Below are positions 24,216 to 38,251 of a stretch of DNA of 64,000 bases, in pieces. Each line of letters starts with the position of its first letter. Positions within the stretch are counted from its first letter, which is position 1. Position numbers and translations under genes: made by a program. A model generated the notes under the pieces. The model saw only the letters and a program-made list of their open reading frames with translations, did not search any database and was not told the origin of the DNA. The stretch covers positions 3,596,001 to 3,660,000 of the forward strand of contig OZ059899.1 in NCBI GenBank assembly GCA_964057225.1. Reading direction: 5' to 3'. Origin of the DNA: Auanema rhodensis (Eukaryota > Nematoda > Chromadorea > Rhabditida > Rhabditidae).

Positions 24216-27200
24216 GCACCGAGATATCAACTGATATAAGTTCACACTTATATCCTCGATTTTCACCCTGAAGAATTAATTTTTTCGTTGAATAACATTG
24301 TCCATCGTCTTTGCCTGGAAAAATGGAATCTGAAAACATCTACTTTTTGCTAAATTATTTCGAAATTTTTCGAAAAAATTTTTGTCAAAATGTTTTTGGA
24401 AGCAATGTTGAGTGTACATGGAAACTCAACATACACTAATGCATCATTTTTCAAACGATCATAACTAATTTTTGTATTAAGCGTTTCTCAATGTAGTATA
24501 GTGCATTTGATGCGGATTTTCAAGCTGCGTCGATCTGTGTTATCAGATTTGCGCTAGCTTAAAAATGCACCGAGATATCAACTGATATAAGTTCACACTT
24601 ATATCCTCGATTTTCACCCTGAAGAATTAATTTTTTCGTTGAATAACATTGTCCATCGTCTTTGCCTGGAAAAATTGAATCTAAAAACATCTACTTTTTG
24701 CTAAATTATTTTGAAATTTTTCGAAAAAATTTTTGTCAAAATGTTTTTGGAAGCAATGTTGAGTGTACATGGAAACTCAACATACACTAATGCATCATTT
24801 TTCAAACGCTCATAACTAATTTTTGTATTGAGCGTTTCTCAATGTAGTATAGTGCATTCGATGCGGATTTTCAAGCTGCGTCGATCTGTGTTATCAGATT
24901 TGCGCTAGCTTAAAAATGCACCGAGATATCAACTGATATAAGTTCACACATATATACCCGATTTTCACCCTGAAGAATTAATTTTTTCGTTGAATAACAT
25001 TGTCCATCGTCTTTGCCTTGAAAAAAGGAATCTAAAAACATCTACTTTTTGCTAAATTATTTTGAAATTTTTCGAAAAAATTTTTGTCAAAATGTTTTTG
25101 GAAGCAATGTTGAGTGTACATGGAAACTCAACATACACTAATGCATCATTTTTCAAACGATCATAACTAATTTGTGTATTAAGCGTTTCTCAATGTAGTA
25201 TAGTGCATTCGATGCGGATTTTCAAGCTGCGTCGATCTGTGTTATCAGATTTGCGCTAGCTTAAAAATGCACCGAGATATCAACTGATATAAGTTCACAC
25301 ATATATACCCGATTTTCACCCTGAAGAATTAATTTTTTCGTTGAATAACATTGTCCATCGTCTTTGCCTTGAAAAAAGGAATCTAAAAACATCTACTTTT
25401 TGCTAAATTATTCTGAAATTTTTCGAAAAAATTTTTGTCAAAATGTTTTTGGAAGCAATGTTGAGTGTACATGGAAACTCAACATACACTAATGCATCAT
25501 TTTTCAAACGATCATAACTAATTTTTGTATTAAGCGTTTCTCAATGTAGTATAGTGCATTCGATGCGGATTTTCAAGCTGCGTCGATCTGTGTTATCAGA
25601 TTTGCGCTAGCTTAAAAATGCACCGAGATATCAACTGATATAAGTTCACACTTATATCCTCGATTTTCACCCTGAAGAATTATTTTTTTCGTTAAATAAC
25701 ATTGTCCATCGTCTTTGCCTTGAAAAATGGAATCTTAAAACATCTACTTTTTGCTAAATTATTTTGAAATTTTTCGAAAAAATTTTTGTCAAAATGTTTT
25801 TGGAAGCAATGTTGAGTGTACATGGAAACTCAACATACACTAATGCATCATTTTTCAAACGATCATAACTAATTTTTGTATCAAGTGTTTCTCAATGTAG
25901 TATAGTGCATTCGATGCGGATTTTTAAGCTGCGTCGATCTGTGTTATCAGATTTGCGCTAGCTTAAAAATGCACCGAGATATCAACTGATATAAGTTCAC
26001 ACATATATACCCGATTTTCACCCTGAAGAATTAATTTTTTCGTTGAATAACATTGTCCATCGTCTTTGCCTTGAAAAAAGGAATCTAAAAACATCTACTT
26101 TTTGCTAAATTATTCTGAAATTTTTCGAAAAAATTTTTGTCAAAATGTTTTTGGAAGCAATGTTGAGTGTACATGGAAACTCAACATACACTAATGCATC
26201 ATTTTTCAAACGATCATAACTAATTTTTGTATTAAGCGTTTCTCAATGTAGTATAGTGCATTCGATGCGGATTTTCAAGCTGCGTCGATCTGTGTTATCA
26301 GATTTGCGCTAGCTTAAAAATGCACCGAGATATCAACTGATATAAGTTCACACTTATATCCTCGATTTTCACCCTGAAGAATTATTTTTTTCGTTAAATA
26401 ACATTGTCCATCGTCTTTGCCTTGAAAAATGGAATCTTAAAACATCTACTTTTTGCTAAATTATTTTGAAATTTTTCGAAAAAATTTTTGTCAAAATGTT
26501 TTTGGAAGCAATGTTGAGTGTACATGGAAACTCAACATACACTAATGCATCATTTTTCAAACGATCATAACTAATTTTTGTATCAAGTGTTTCTCAATGT
26601 AGTATAGTGCATTCGATGCGGATTTTTAAGCTGCGTCGATCTGTGTTATCAGATTTGCGCTAGCTTAAAAATGCACCGAGATATCAACTGATATAAGTTC
26701 ACACTTATATCCTCGATTTTCACCCTGAAGAATTAATTTTTTCGTTGAAAAACATTGTCCATCGTCTTTGCCTTGAAAAATGGAATCTTAAAACATCTAC
26801 TTTTTGCTAAATTATTCTGAAATTTTTCGAAAAAATTTTTGTCAAAATGTTTTTGGAAGCAATGTTGAGTGTACATGGAAACTCAACATACACTAATGCA
26901 TCATTTTTCAAACGATCATAACTAATTTTTGTATCAAGTGTTTCTCAATGTAGTATAGTGCATTCGATGCGGATTTTTAAGCTGCGTCGATCTGTGTTAT
27001 CAGATTTGCGCTAGCTTAAAAATGCACCGAGATATCAACTGATATAAGTTCACACATATATACCCGATTTTCACCCTGAAGAATTAATTTTTTCGTTGAA
27101 TAACATTGTCCATCGTCTTTGCCTTGAAAAATGGAATCTAAAAACATCTACTTTTTGCTAAATTATTTTGAAATTTTTCGAAAAAATTTTTGTCAAAATG

Positions 27201-28076
27201 TTTTTGGAAGCAATGTTGAGTGTACATGAAAACTCAACATACACTAATGCATCATTTTTCAAACGATCATAACTAATTTTTGTATCAAGTGTTTCTCAAT
27301 GTAGTATAGTGCATTCGATGCGGATTTTTAAGCTGCGTCGATCTGTGTTATCAGATTTGCGCTAGCTTAAAAATGCACCGAGATATCAACTGATATAAGT
27401 TCACACTTATATCCTCGATTTTCACCCTGAAGAATTAATTTTTTCGTTGAATAACATTGTCCATCGTCTTTGCCTGGAAAAATGGAATCTAAAAACATCT
27501 ACTTTTTGCTAAATTATTTTGAAATTTTTCGAAAAAATTTTTGTCAAAATGTTTTTGGAAGCAATGTTGAGTGTACATGGAAACTCAACATACACTAATG
27601 CATCATTTTTCAAACGCTCATAACTAATTTTTGTATTAAGCGTTTCTCAATGTAGTATAGTGCAATCGATGCGGATTTTCAAGCTGCGTCGATCTGTGTT
27701 ATCAGATTTGCGCTAGCTTAAAAATGCACCGAGATATCAACTGATATAAGTTCACACTTATATCCTCGATTTTCACCCTGAAGAATTAATTTTTTCGTTG
27801 AATAACATTGTCCATCGTCTTTGCCTTGTAAATTGGAATCTAAAAACATCTACTTTTTGCTAAATTATTTTGAAATTTTTCGAAAAAATTTTTGTCAAAA
27901 TGTTTTTGGAAGCAATGTTGAGTGTACATGGAAACTCAACATACACTAATGCATAATTTTTCAAACGATCATAACTAATTATTGTATTAAGCGTTTCTCA
28001 ATGTAGTATAGTGCATTCGATGCGGATTTTCAAGCTGCGTCGATCTGTGTTATCAGATTTGCGCTAGCTTAAAAAT
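22463..28076. repeat. Segmental duplication, copy 1 (M65-M80, 16 monomers)
   Basis: Order: k/L, Edel, B2N, C/E, B2S, B2 with 117G and 146C, B2L with the mono-pos 110 variant (AAAAATTG), A1G, A1 with 145C, B with GAATTATTTT plus 117T and S, [these last two repeated], B with GTTGAAAAAC and S, A with 109T and ACATGAAAAC and S, B2 with 243C and GCAATCG, B with TTGTAAATTGG and 230A,256A. The run of rare marks in the same order recurs at 28426-33337. M70 carries a private GCATTTGATG absent from its partner M87. Confidence 0.9.
25269..26672. repeat. Internal dimer duplication (M73-M74 / M75-M76)
   Basis: 25269-25970 and 25971-26672 are two copies of a 702-bp dimer: A1 with TATTCTG (145C), followed by B with GAATTATTTTTTTCGTTAAA, 117T and the S marks. 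The second segmental copy (31232-31933) has the dimer only once. The extra dimer was therefore gained in copy 1 after the large duplication, or lost from copy 2. Confidence 0.88.
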
Positions 28077-28425
28077 GCACCGAGATATCAACTGATATAA
28101 GTTCACACATATATACCCGATTTTCACCCTGAAGAATTAATTTTTTCGTTGAATAACATTGTCCATCGTCTTTGCCTTGAAAAAAGGAATCTAAAAACAT
28201 CTACTTTTTGCTAAATTATTTTGAAATTTTTCGAAAAAATTTTTGTCAAAATGTTTTTGGAAGCAATGTTGAGTACATGGAAACTCAACATACACTAATG
28301 CATCATTTTTCAAACGATCATAACTAATTTTTGTATTAAGCGTTTCTCAATGTAGTATAGTGCATTCGATGCGGATTTTCAAGCTGCGTCGATCTGTGTT
28401 ATCAGATTTGCGCTAGCTTAAAAAT
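28077..28425. repeat. Junction monomer between segmental copies (M81, A1 with GT deletion)
   Basis: This A1N unit separates the two copies of the large duplication and carries the 2-bp deletion otherwise found on E monomers (M61, M66, M83). After the second copy, the equivalent position is M96 (33338-33688), A1N without the deletion. M81 is therefore a candidate crossover unit between an A1N (M96-like) and an E-deletion unit. Confidence 0.65.
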
Positions 28426-31400
28426 GCACCGAGATATCAACTGATATAAGTTCACACATATATACCCGATTTTCACCCTGAAGAATTAATTTTTTCGTTG
28501 AATAACATTGTCCATCGTCTTTGCCTTGAAAAAAGGAATCTAAAAACATCTACTTTTTGCTAAATTATTTTGAAATTTTTCGAAAAAATTTTTGTCAAAA
28601 TGTTTTTGGAAGCAATGTTGAGTGTACATGGAAACTCAACATACACTAATGCATCATTTTTCAAACGATCATAACTAATTTTTGTATTGAGCGTTTCTCA
28701 ATGTAGTATAGTGCATTCGATGCGGATTTTCAAGCTGCGTCGATCTGTGTTATCAGATTTGCGCTAGCTTAAAAATGCACCGAGATATCAACTGATATAA
28801 GTTCACACATATATACCCGATTTTCACCCTGAAGAATTAATTTTTTCGTTGAATAACCTTGTCCATCGTCTTTGCCTTGAAAAATGGAATCTAAAAGCAT
28901 CTACTTTTTGCTAAATTATCTTGAAATTTTTCGAAAAAATTTTTGTCAAAATGTTTTTGGAAGCAATGTTGAGTACATGGAAACTCAACATACACTAATG
29001 CATCATTTTTCAAACGATCATAACTAATTTTTGTATTAAGCGTTTCTCAATGTAGTATAGTGCATTCGATGCGGATTTTCAAGCTGCGTCGATCTGTGTT
29101 ATCAGATTTGCGCTAGCTTAAAAATGCACCGAGATATCAACTGATATAAGTTCACACTTATATCCTCGATTTTCACCCTGAAGAATTAATTTTTTCGTTG
29201 AATAACATTGTCCATCGTCTTTGCCTGGAAAAATGGAATCTAAAAACATCTACTTTTTGCTAAATTATTTTGAAATTTTTCGAAAAAATTTTTGTCAAAA
29301 TGTTTTTGGAAGCAATGTTGAGTGTACATGGAAACTCAACATACACTAATGCATCATTTTTCAAACGATCATAACTAATTTTTGTATTAAGCGTTTCTCA
29401 ATGTAGTATAGTGCATTCGATGCGGATTTTCAAGCTGCGTCGATCTGTGTTATCAGATTTGCGCTAGCTTAAAAATGCACCGAGATATCAACTGATATAA
29501 GTTCACACTTATATACCCGATTTTCACCCTGAAGAATTAATTTTTTCGTTGAATAACCTTGTCCATCGTCTTTGCCTTGAAAAATGGAATCTAAAAGCAT
29601 CTACTTTTTGCTAAATTATCTTGAAATTTTTCGAAAAAATTTTTGTCAAAATGTTTTTGGAAGCAATGTTGAGTGTACATGGAAACTCAACATACACTAA
29701 TGCATCATTTTTCAAACGATCATAACTAATTTTTGTATTAAGCGTTTCTCAATGTAGTATAGTGCATTCGATGCGGATTTTCAAGCTGCGTCGATCTGTG
29801 TTATCAGATTTGCGCTAGCTTAAAAATGCACCGAGATATCAACTGATATAAGTTCACACTTATATCCTCGATTTTCACCCTGAAGAATTAATTTTTTCGT
29901 TGAATAACATTGTCCATCGTCTTTGCCTGGAAAAATGGAATCTAAAAACATCTACTTTTTGCTAAATTATTTTGAAATTTTTCGAAAAAATTTTTGTCAA
30001 AATGTTTTTGGAAGCAATGTTGAGTGTACATGGAAACTCAACATACACTAATGCATCATTTTTCAAACGATCATAACTAATTTTTGTATCAAGTGTTTCT
30101 CAATGTAGTATAGTGCATTCGATGCGGATTTTTAAGCTGCGTCGATCTGTGTTATCAGATTTGCGCTAGCTTAAAAATGCACCGAGATATCAACTGATAT
30201 AAGTTCACACTTATATCCTCGATTTTCACCCTGAAGAATTAATTTTTTCGTTGAATAACATTGTCCATCGTCTTTGCCTGGAAAAATGGAATCTGAAAAC
30301 ATCTACTTTTTGCTAAATTATTTCGAAATTTTTCGAAAAAATTTTTGTCAAAATGTTTTTGGAAGCAATGTTGAGTGTACATGGAAACTCAACATACACT
30401 AATGCATCATTTTTCAAACGATCATAACTAATTTTTGTATTAAGCGTTTCTCAATGTAGTATAGTGCATTCGATGCGGATTTTCAAGCTGCGTCGATCTG
30501 TGTTATCAGATTTGCGCTAGCTTAAAAATGCACCGAGATATCAACTGATATAAGTTCACACTTATATCCTCGATTTTCACCCTGAAGAATTAATTTTTTC
30601 GTTGAATAACATTGTCCATCGTCTTTGCCTGGAAAAATTGAATCTAAAAACATCTACTTTTTGCTAAATTATTTTGAAATTTTTCGAAAAAATTTTTGTC
30701 AAAATGTTTTTGGAAGCAATGTTGAGTGTACATGGAAACTCAACATACACTAATGCATCATTTTTCAAACGCTCATAACTAATTTTTGTATTGAGCGTTT
30801 CTCAATGTAGTATAGTGCATTCGATGCGGATTTTCAAGCTGCGTCGATCTGTGTTATCAGATTTGCGCTAGCTTAAAAATGCACCGAGATATCAACTGAT
30901 ATAAGTTCACACATATATACCCGATTTTCACCCTGAAGAATTAATTTTTTCGTTGAATAACATTGTCCATCGTCTTTGCCTTGAAAAAAGGAATCTAAAA
31001 ACATCTACTTTTTGCTAAATTATTTTGAAATTTTTCGAAAAAATTTTTGTCAAAATGTTTTTGGAAGCAATGTTGAGTGTACATGGAAACTCAACATACA
31101 CTAATGCATCATTTTTCAAACGATCATAACTAATTTGTGTATTAAGCGTTTCTCAATGTAGTATAGTGCATTCGATGCGGATTTTCAAGCTGCGTCGATC
31201 TGTGTTATCAGATTTGCGCTAGCTTAAAAATGCACCGAGATATCAACTGATATAAGTTCACACATATATACCCGATTTTCACCCTGAAGAATTAATTTTT
31301 TCGTTGAATAACATTGTCCATCGTCTTTGCCTTGAAAAAAGGAATCTAAAAACATCTACTTTTTGCTAAATTATTCTGAAATTTTTCGAAAAAATTTTTG

Positions 31401-33337
31401 TCAAAATGTTTTTGGAAGCAATGTTGAGTGTACATGGAAACTCAACATACACTAATGCATCATTTTTCAAACGATCATAACTAATTTTTGTATTAAGCGT
31501 TTCTCAATGTAGTATAGTGCATTCGATGCGGATTTTCAAGCTGCGTCGATCTGTGTTATCAGATTTGCGCTAGCTTAAAAATGCACCGAGATATCAACTG
31601 ATATAAGTTCACACTTATATCCTCGATTTTCACCCTGAAGAATTATTTTTTTCGTTAAATAACATTGTCCATCGTCTTTGCCTTGAAAAATGGAATCTTA
31701 AAACATCTACTTTTTGCTAAATTATTTTGAAATTTTTCGAAAAAATTTTTGTCAAAATGTTTTTGGAAGCAATGTTGAGTGTACATGGAAACTCAACATA
31801 CACTAATGCATCATTTTTCAAACGATCATAACTAATTTTTGTATCAAGTGTTTCTCAATGTAGTATAGTGCATTCGATGCGGATTTTTAAGCTGCGTCGA
31901 TCTGTGTTATCAGATTTGCGCTAGCTTAAAAATGCACCGAGATATCAACTGATATAAGTTCACACTTATATCCTCGATTTTCACCCTGAAGAATTAATTT
32001 TTTCGTTGAAAAACATTGTCCATCGTCTTTGCCTTGAAAAATGGAATCTTAAAACATCTACTTTTTGCTAAATTATTCTGAAATTTTTCGAAAAAATTTT
32101 TGTCAAAATGTTTTTGGAAGCAATGTTGAGTGTACATGGAAACTCAACATACACTAATGCATCATTTTTCAAACGATCATAACTAATTTTTGTATCAAGT
32201 GTTTCTCAATGTAGTATAGTGCATTCGATGCGGATTTTTAAGCTGCGTCGATCTGTGTTATCAGATTTGCGCTAGCTTAAAAATGCACCGAGATATCAAC
32301 TGATATAAGTTCACACATATATACCCGATTTTCACCCTGAAGAATTAATTTTTTCGTTGAATAACATTGTCCATCGTCTTTGCCTTGAAAAATGGAATCT
32401 AAAAACATCTACTTTTTGCTAAATTATTTTGAAATTTTTCGAAAAAATTTTTGTCAAAATGTTTTTGGAAGCAATGTTGAGTGTACATGAAAACTCAACA
32501 TACACTAATGCATCATTTTTCAAACGATCATAACTAATTTTTGTATCAAGTGTTTCTCAATGTAGTATAGTGCATTCGATGCGGATTTTTAAGCTGCGTC
32601 GATCTGTGTTATCAGATTTGCGCTAGCTTAAAAATGCACCGAGATATCAACTGATATAAGTTCACACTTATATCCTCGATTTTCACCCTGAAGAATTAAT
32701 TTTTTCGTTGAATAACATTGTCCATCGTCTTTGCCTGGAAAAATGGAATCTAAAAACATCTACTTTTTGCTAAATTATTTTGAAATTTTTCGAAAAAATT
32801 TTTGTCAAAATGTTTTTGGAAGCAATGTTGAGTGTACATGGAAACTCAACATACACTAATGCATCATTTTTCAAACGCTCATAACTAATTTTTGTATTAA
32901 GCGTTTCTCAATGTAGTATAGTGCAATCGATGCGGATTTTCAAGCTGCGTCGATCTGTGTTATCAGATTTGCGCTAGCTTAAAAATGCACCGAGATATCA
33001 ACTGATATAAGTTCACACTTATATCCTCGATTTTCACCCTGAAGAATTAATTTTTTCGTTGAATAACATTGTCCATCGTCTTTGCCTTGTAAATTGGAAT
33101 CTAAAAACATCTACTTTTTGCTAAATTATTTTGAAATTTTTCGAAAAAATTTTTGTCAAAATGTTTTTGGAAGCAATGTTGAGTGTACATGGAAACTCAA
33201 CATACACTAATGCATAATTTTTCAAACGATCATAACTAATTATTGTATTAAGCGTTTCTCAATGTAGTATAGTGCATTCGATGCGGATTTTCAAGCTGCG
33301 TCGATCTGTGTTATCAGATTTGCGCTAGCTTAAAAAT
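28426..33337. repeat. Segmental duplication, copy 2 (M82-M95, 14 monomers)
   Basis: It repeats the order of 22463-28076 without the extra dimer; the offset is 5,963 bp before the dimer and 5,261 bp after it. M82 starts GCACCG whereas M65 starts GCAAAG, but both carry 264G without 243C. Rare marks reproduced in order include 117G with 146C (M87), AAAAATTG (M88), 145C (M90), GTTGAAAAAC (M92), ACATGAAAAC (M93), GCAATCG (M94) and TTGTAAATTGG (M95). The few private differences imply a recent event. Confidence 0.9.
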
Positions 33338-36145
33338 GCACCGAGATATCAACTGATATAAGTTCACACATATATACCCGATTTTCACCCTGAAGAATTA
33401 ATTTTTTCGTTGAATAACATTGTCCATCGTCTTTGCCTTGAAAAAAGGAATCTAAAAACATCTACTTTTTGCTAAATTATTTTGAAATTTTTCGAAAAAA
33501 TTTTTGTCAAAATGTTTTTGGAAGCAATGTTGAGTGTACATGGAAACTCAACATACACTAATGCATCATTTTTCAAACGATCATAACTAATTTTTGTATT
33601 AAGCGTTTCTCAATGTAGTATAGTGCATTCGATGCGGATTTTCAAGCTGCGTCGATCTGTGTTATCAGATTTGCGCTAGCTTAAAAATGCACCGAGATAT
33701 CAACTGATATAAGTTCACACATATATACCCGATTTTCACCCTGAAGAATTAATTTTTTCGTTGAATAACATTGTCCATCGTCTTTGCCTTGAAAAATGGA
33801 ATCTAAAAACATCTACTTTTTGCTAAATTATCTTGAAATTTTTCGAAAAAATTTTTGTCAAAATGTTTTTGGAAGCAATGTTGAGTGTACATGGAAACTC
33901 AACATACACTAATGCATCATTTTTCAAACGATCATAACTAATTTTTGTATTAAGCGTTTCTCAATGTAGTATAGTGCATTCGATGCGGATTTTCAAGCTG
34001 CGTCGATCTGTGTTATCAGATTTGCGCTAGCTTAAAAATGCACCGAGATATCAACTGATATAAGTTCACACATATATACCCGATTTTCACCCTGAAGAAT
34101 TAATTTTTTCGTTGAATAACATTGTCCATCGTCTTTGCCTCGAAAAAAGGAATCTAAAAACATCTACTTTTTGCTAAATTATTTTGAAATTTTTCGAAAA
34201 AATTTTTGTCAAAATGTTTTTGGAAGCAATGTTGAGTGTACATGGAAACTCAACATACACTAATGCATCATTTTTCAAACGATCATAACTAATTTTTGTA
34301 TTAAGCGTTTCTCAATGTAGTATAGTGCATTCGATGCGGATTTTCAAGCTGCGTCGATCTGTGTTATCAGATTTGCGCTAGCTTAAAAATGCACCGAGAT
34401 ATCAACTGATATAAGTTCACACATATATACCCGATTTTCACCCTGAAGAATTAATTTTTTCGTTGAATAACCTTGTCCATCGTCTTTGCCTTGAAAAATG
34501 GAATCTAAAAGCATCTACTTTTTGCTAAATTATCTTGAAATTTTTCGAAAAAATTTTTGTCAAAATGTTTTTGGAAGCAATGTTGAGTGTACATGGAAAC
34601 TCAACATACACTAATGCATCATTTTTCAAACGATCATAACTAATTTTTGTATTAAGCGTTTCTCAATGTAGTATAGTGCATTCGATGCGGATTTTCAAGC
34701 TGCGTCGATCTGTGTTATCAGATTTGCGCTAGCTTAAAAATGCACCGAGATATCAACTGATATAAGTTCACACTTATATCCTCGATTTTCACCCTGAAGA
34801 ATTAATTTTTTCGTTGAATAACCTTGTCCATCGTCTTTGCCTTGAAAAAAGGAATCTAAAAACATCTACTTTTTGCTAAATTATCTTGAAATTTTTCGAA
34901 AAAATTTTTGTCAAAATGTTTTTGGAAGCAATGTTGAGTGTACATGGAAACTCAACATACACTAATGCATCATTTTTCAAACGATCATAACTAATTTTTG
35001 TATTAAGCGTTTCTCAATGTAGTATAGTGCATTCGATGCGGATTTTCAAGCTGCGTCGATCTGTGTTATCTGATTTGCGCTAGCTTAAAAATGCACCGAG
35101 ATATCAACTGATATAAGTTCACACTTATATCCTCGATTTTCACCCTGAAGAATTAATTTTTTCGTTGAATAACCTTGTCCATCGTCTTTGCCTTGAAAAA
35201 AGGAATCTAAAAACATCTACTTTTTGCTAAATTATCTTGAAATTTTTCGAAAAAATTTTTGTCAAAATGTTTTTGGAAGCAATGTTCAGTGTACATGGAA
35301 ACTCAACATACACTAATGCATCATTTTTCAAACGATCATAACTAATTTTTGTATTAAGCGTTTCTCAATGTAGTTTAGTGCATTCGATGCGGATTTTTAA
35401 GCTGCGTCGATCTGTGTTATCAGATTTGCGCTAGCTTAAAAATGCACCGAGATATCAACTGATATAAGTTCACACATATATACCCGATTTTCACCCTGAA
35501 GAATTAATTTTTTCGTTGAATAACCTTGTCCATCGTCTTTGCCTTGAAAAATGGAATCTAAAAGCTTCTACTTTTTGCTAAATTATCTTGAAATTTTTCG
35601 AAAAAATTTTTGTCAAAATGTTTTTGGAAGCAATGTTGAGTGTACATGGAAACTCAACATACACTAATGCATCATTTTTCAAACGATCATAACTAATTTT
35701 TGTATTAAGCGTTTCTCAATGTAGTATAGTGCATTCGATGCGGATTTTCAAGCTGCGTCGATCTGTGTTATCAGATTTGCGCTAGCTTAAAAATGCACCG
35801 AGATATCAACTGATATAAGTTCACACATATATACCCGATTTTCACCCTGAAGAATTAATTTTTTCGTTGAATAACCTTGTCCATCGTCTTTGCCTTGAAA
35901 AATGGAATCTAAAAGCATCTACTTTTTGCTAAATTATCTTGAAATTTTTCGAAAAAATTTTTGTCAAAATGTTTTTGGAAGCAATGTTGAGTGTACATGG
36001 AAACTCAACATACACTAATGCATCATTTTTCAAACGATCATAACTAATTTTTGTATTAAGCGTTTCTCAATGTAGTATAGTGCATTCGATGCGGATTTTC
36101 AAGCTGCGTCGATCTGTGTTATCAGATTTGCGCTAGCTTAAAAAT

Positions 36146-38251
36146 GCACCGAGATATCAACTGATATAAGTTCACACATATATACCCGATTTTCACCCTG
36201 AAGAATTAATTTTTTCGTTGAATAACATTGTCCATCGTCTTTGCCTCGAAAAAAGGAATCTAAAAACATCTACTTTTTGCTAAATTATTTTGAAATTTTT
36301 CGAAAAAATTTTTGTCAAAATGTTTTTGGAAGCAATGTTGAGTGTACATGGAAACTCAACATACACTAATGCATCATTTTTCAAACGATCATAACTAATT
36401 TTTGTATTAAGCGTTTCTCAATGTAGTATAGTGCATTCGATGCGGATTTTTAAGCTTCGTCGATCTGTGTTATCAGATTTGCGCTAGCTTAAAAATGCAC
36501 CGAGATATCAACTGATATAAGTTCACACTTATATCCTCGATTTTCACCCTGAAGAATTAATTTTTTCGTTGAATAACATTGTCCATCGTCTTTGCCTTGA
36601 AAAATGGAATCTTAAAACATCTACTTTTTGCTAAATTATTTTGAAATTTTTCGAAAAAATTTTTGTCAAAATGTTTTTGGAAGAAATGTTGAGTGTACAT
36701 GGAAACTCAACATACACTAATGCATCATTTTTCAAACGATCATAACTAATTTTTGTATCAAGTGTTTCTCAATGTAGTATAGTGCATTCGATGCGGATTT
36801 TTAAGCTGCGTCGATCTGTGTTATCAGATTTGCGCTAGCTTAAAAATGCACCGAGATATCAACTGATATAAGTTCACACTTATATCCTCGATTTTCACCC
36901 TGAAGAATTAATTTTTTCGTTGAATAACATTGTCCATCGTCTTTGCCTTGAAAAATGGAATCTTAAAACATCTACTTTTTGCTAAATTATTTTGAAATTT
37001 TTCGAAAAAATTTTTGTCAAAATGTTTTTGGAAGAAATGTTGAGTGTACATGGAAACTCAACATACACTAATGCAACATTTTTCAAACGATCATAACTAA
37101 TTTTTGTATCAAGTGTTTCTCAATGTAGTATAGTGCATTCGATGCGGATTTTTAAGCTGCGTCGATCTGTGTTATCAGATTTGCGCTAGCTTAAAAATGC
37201 ACCGAGATATCAACTGATATAAGTTCACACTTATATCCTCGATTTTCACCCTGAAGAATTAATTTTTTCGTTGAATAACATTGTCTATCGTCTTTGCCTT
37301 GAAAAATGGAATCTAAAAACATCTACTTTTTGCTAAATTATTTTGAAATTTTTCGAAAAAATTTTTGTCAAAATGTTTTTGGAAGCAATGTTGAGTGTAC
37401 ATGGAAACTCAACATACACTAATGCATCATTTTTCAAACGATCATAACTAATTTTTGTATTAAGCGTTTCTCAATGTAGTATAGTGCATTCGATGCGGAT
37501 TTTCAAGCTGCGTCGATCTGTGTTATCAGATTTGCGCTAGCTTAAAAATGCACCGAGATATCAACTGATATAAGTTCACACATATATACCCGATTTTCAC
37601 CCTGAAGAATTAATTTTTTCGTTGAATAACCTTGTCCATCGTCTTTGCCTTGAAAAATGGAATCTAAAAGCTTCTACTTTTTGCTAAATTATCTTGAAAT
37701 TTTTCGAAAAAATTTTTGTCAAAATGTTTTTGGAAGCAATGTTGAGTGTACATGGAAACTCAACATACACTAATGCATCATTTTTCAAACGATCATAACT
37801 AATTTTTGTATTAAGCGTTTCTCAATGTAGTATAGTGCATTCGATGCGGATTTTCAAGCTGCGTCGATCTGTGTTATCAGATTTGCGCTAGCTTAAAAAT
37901 GCACCGAGATATCAACTGATATAAGTTCACACATATATACGCGATTTTCACCCTGAAGAATTAATTTTTTCGTTGAATAACATTGTCCATCGTCTTTGCC
38001 TTGAAAAAAGGAATCTAAAAACATCTACTTTTTGCTAAATTATTTTGAAATTTTTCGAAAAAATTTTTGTCAAAATGTTTTTGGAAGCAATGTTCAGTGT
38101 ACATGGAAACTCAACATACACTAATGCATCATTTTTCAAACGATCATAACTAATTTTTGTATTAAGCGTTTCTCAATGTAGTATAGTGCATTCGATGCGG
38201 ATTTTTAAGCTGCGTCGATCTGTGTTATCAGATTTGCGCTAGCTTAAAAAT
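36146..38251. repeat. Six-monomer block F-R-R-Q-h-X (M104-M109)
   Basis: M104 carries 102C with 306T and 312T. M105-M106 share GGAAGAAATG (188A), 117T and the S marks. M107 has GTCTATCG (88T). M108 carries the HindIII-creating AAAAGCTTCT, and M109 has 195C. A shorter version with a single R (and a 2-bp deletion in it) recurs at 47027-48779 and 53343-55095, so this block is an ancestral module of the right domain. M106 has a private GCAACATT. Confidence 0.8.
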
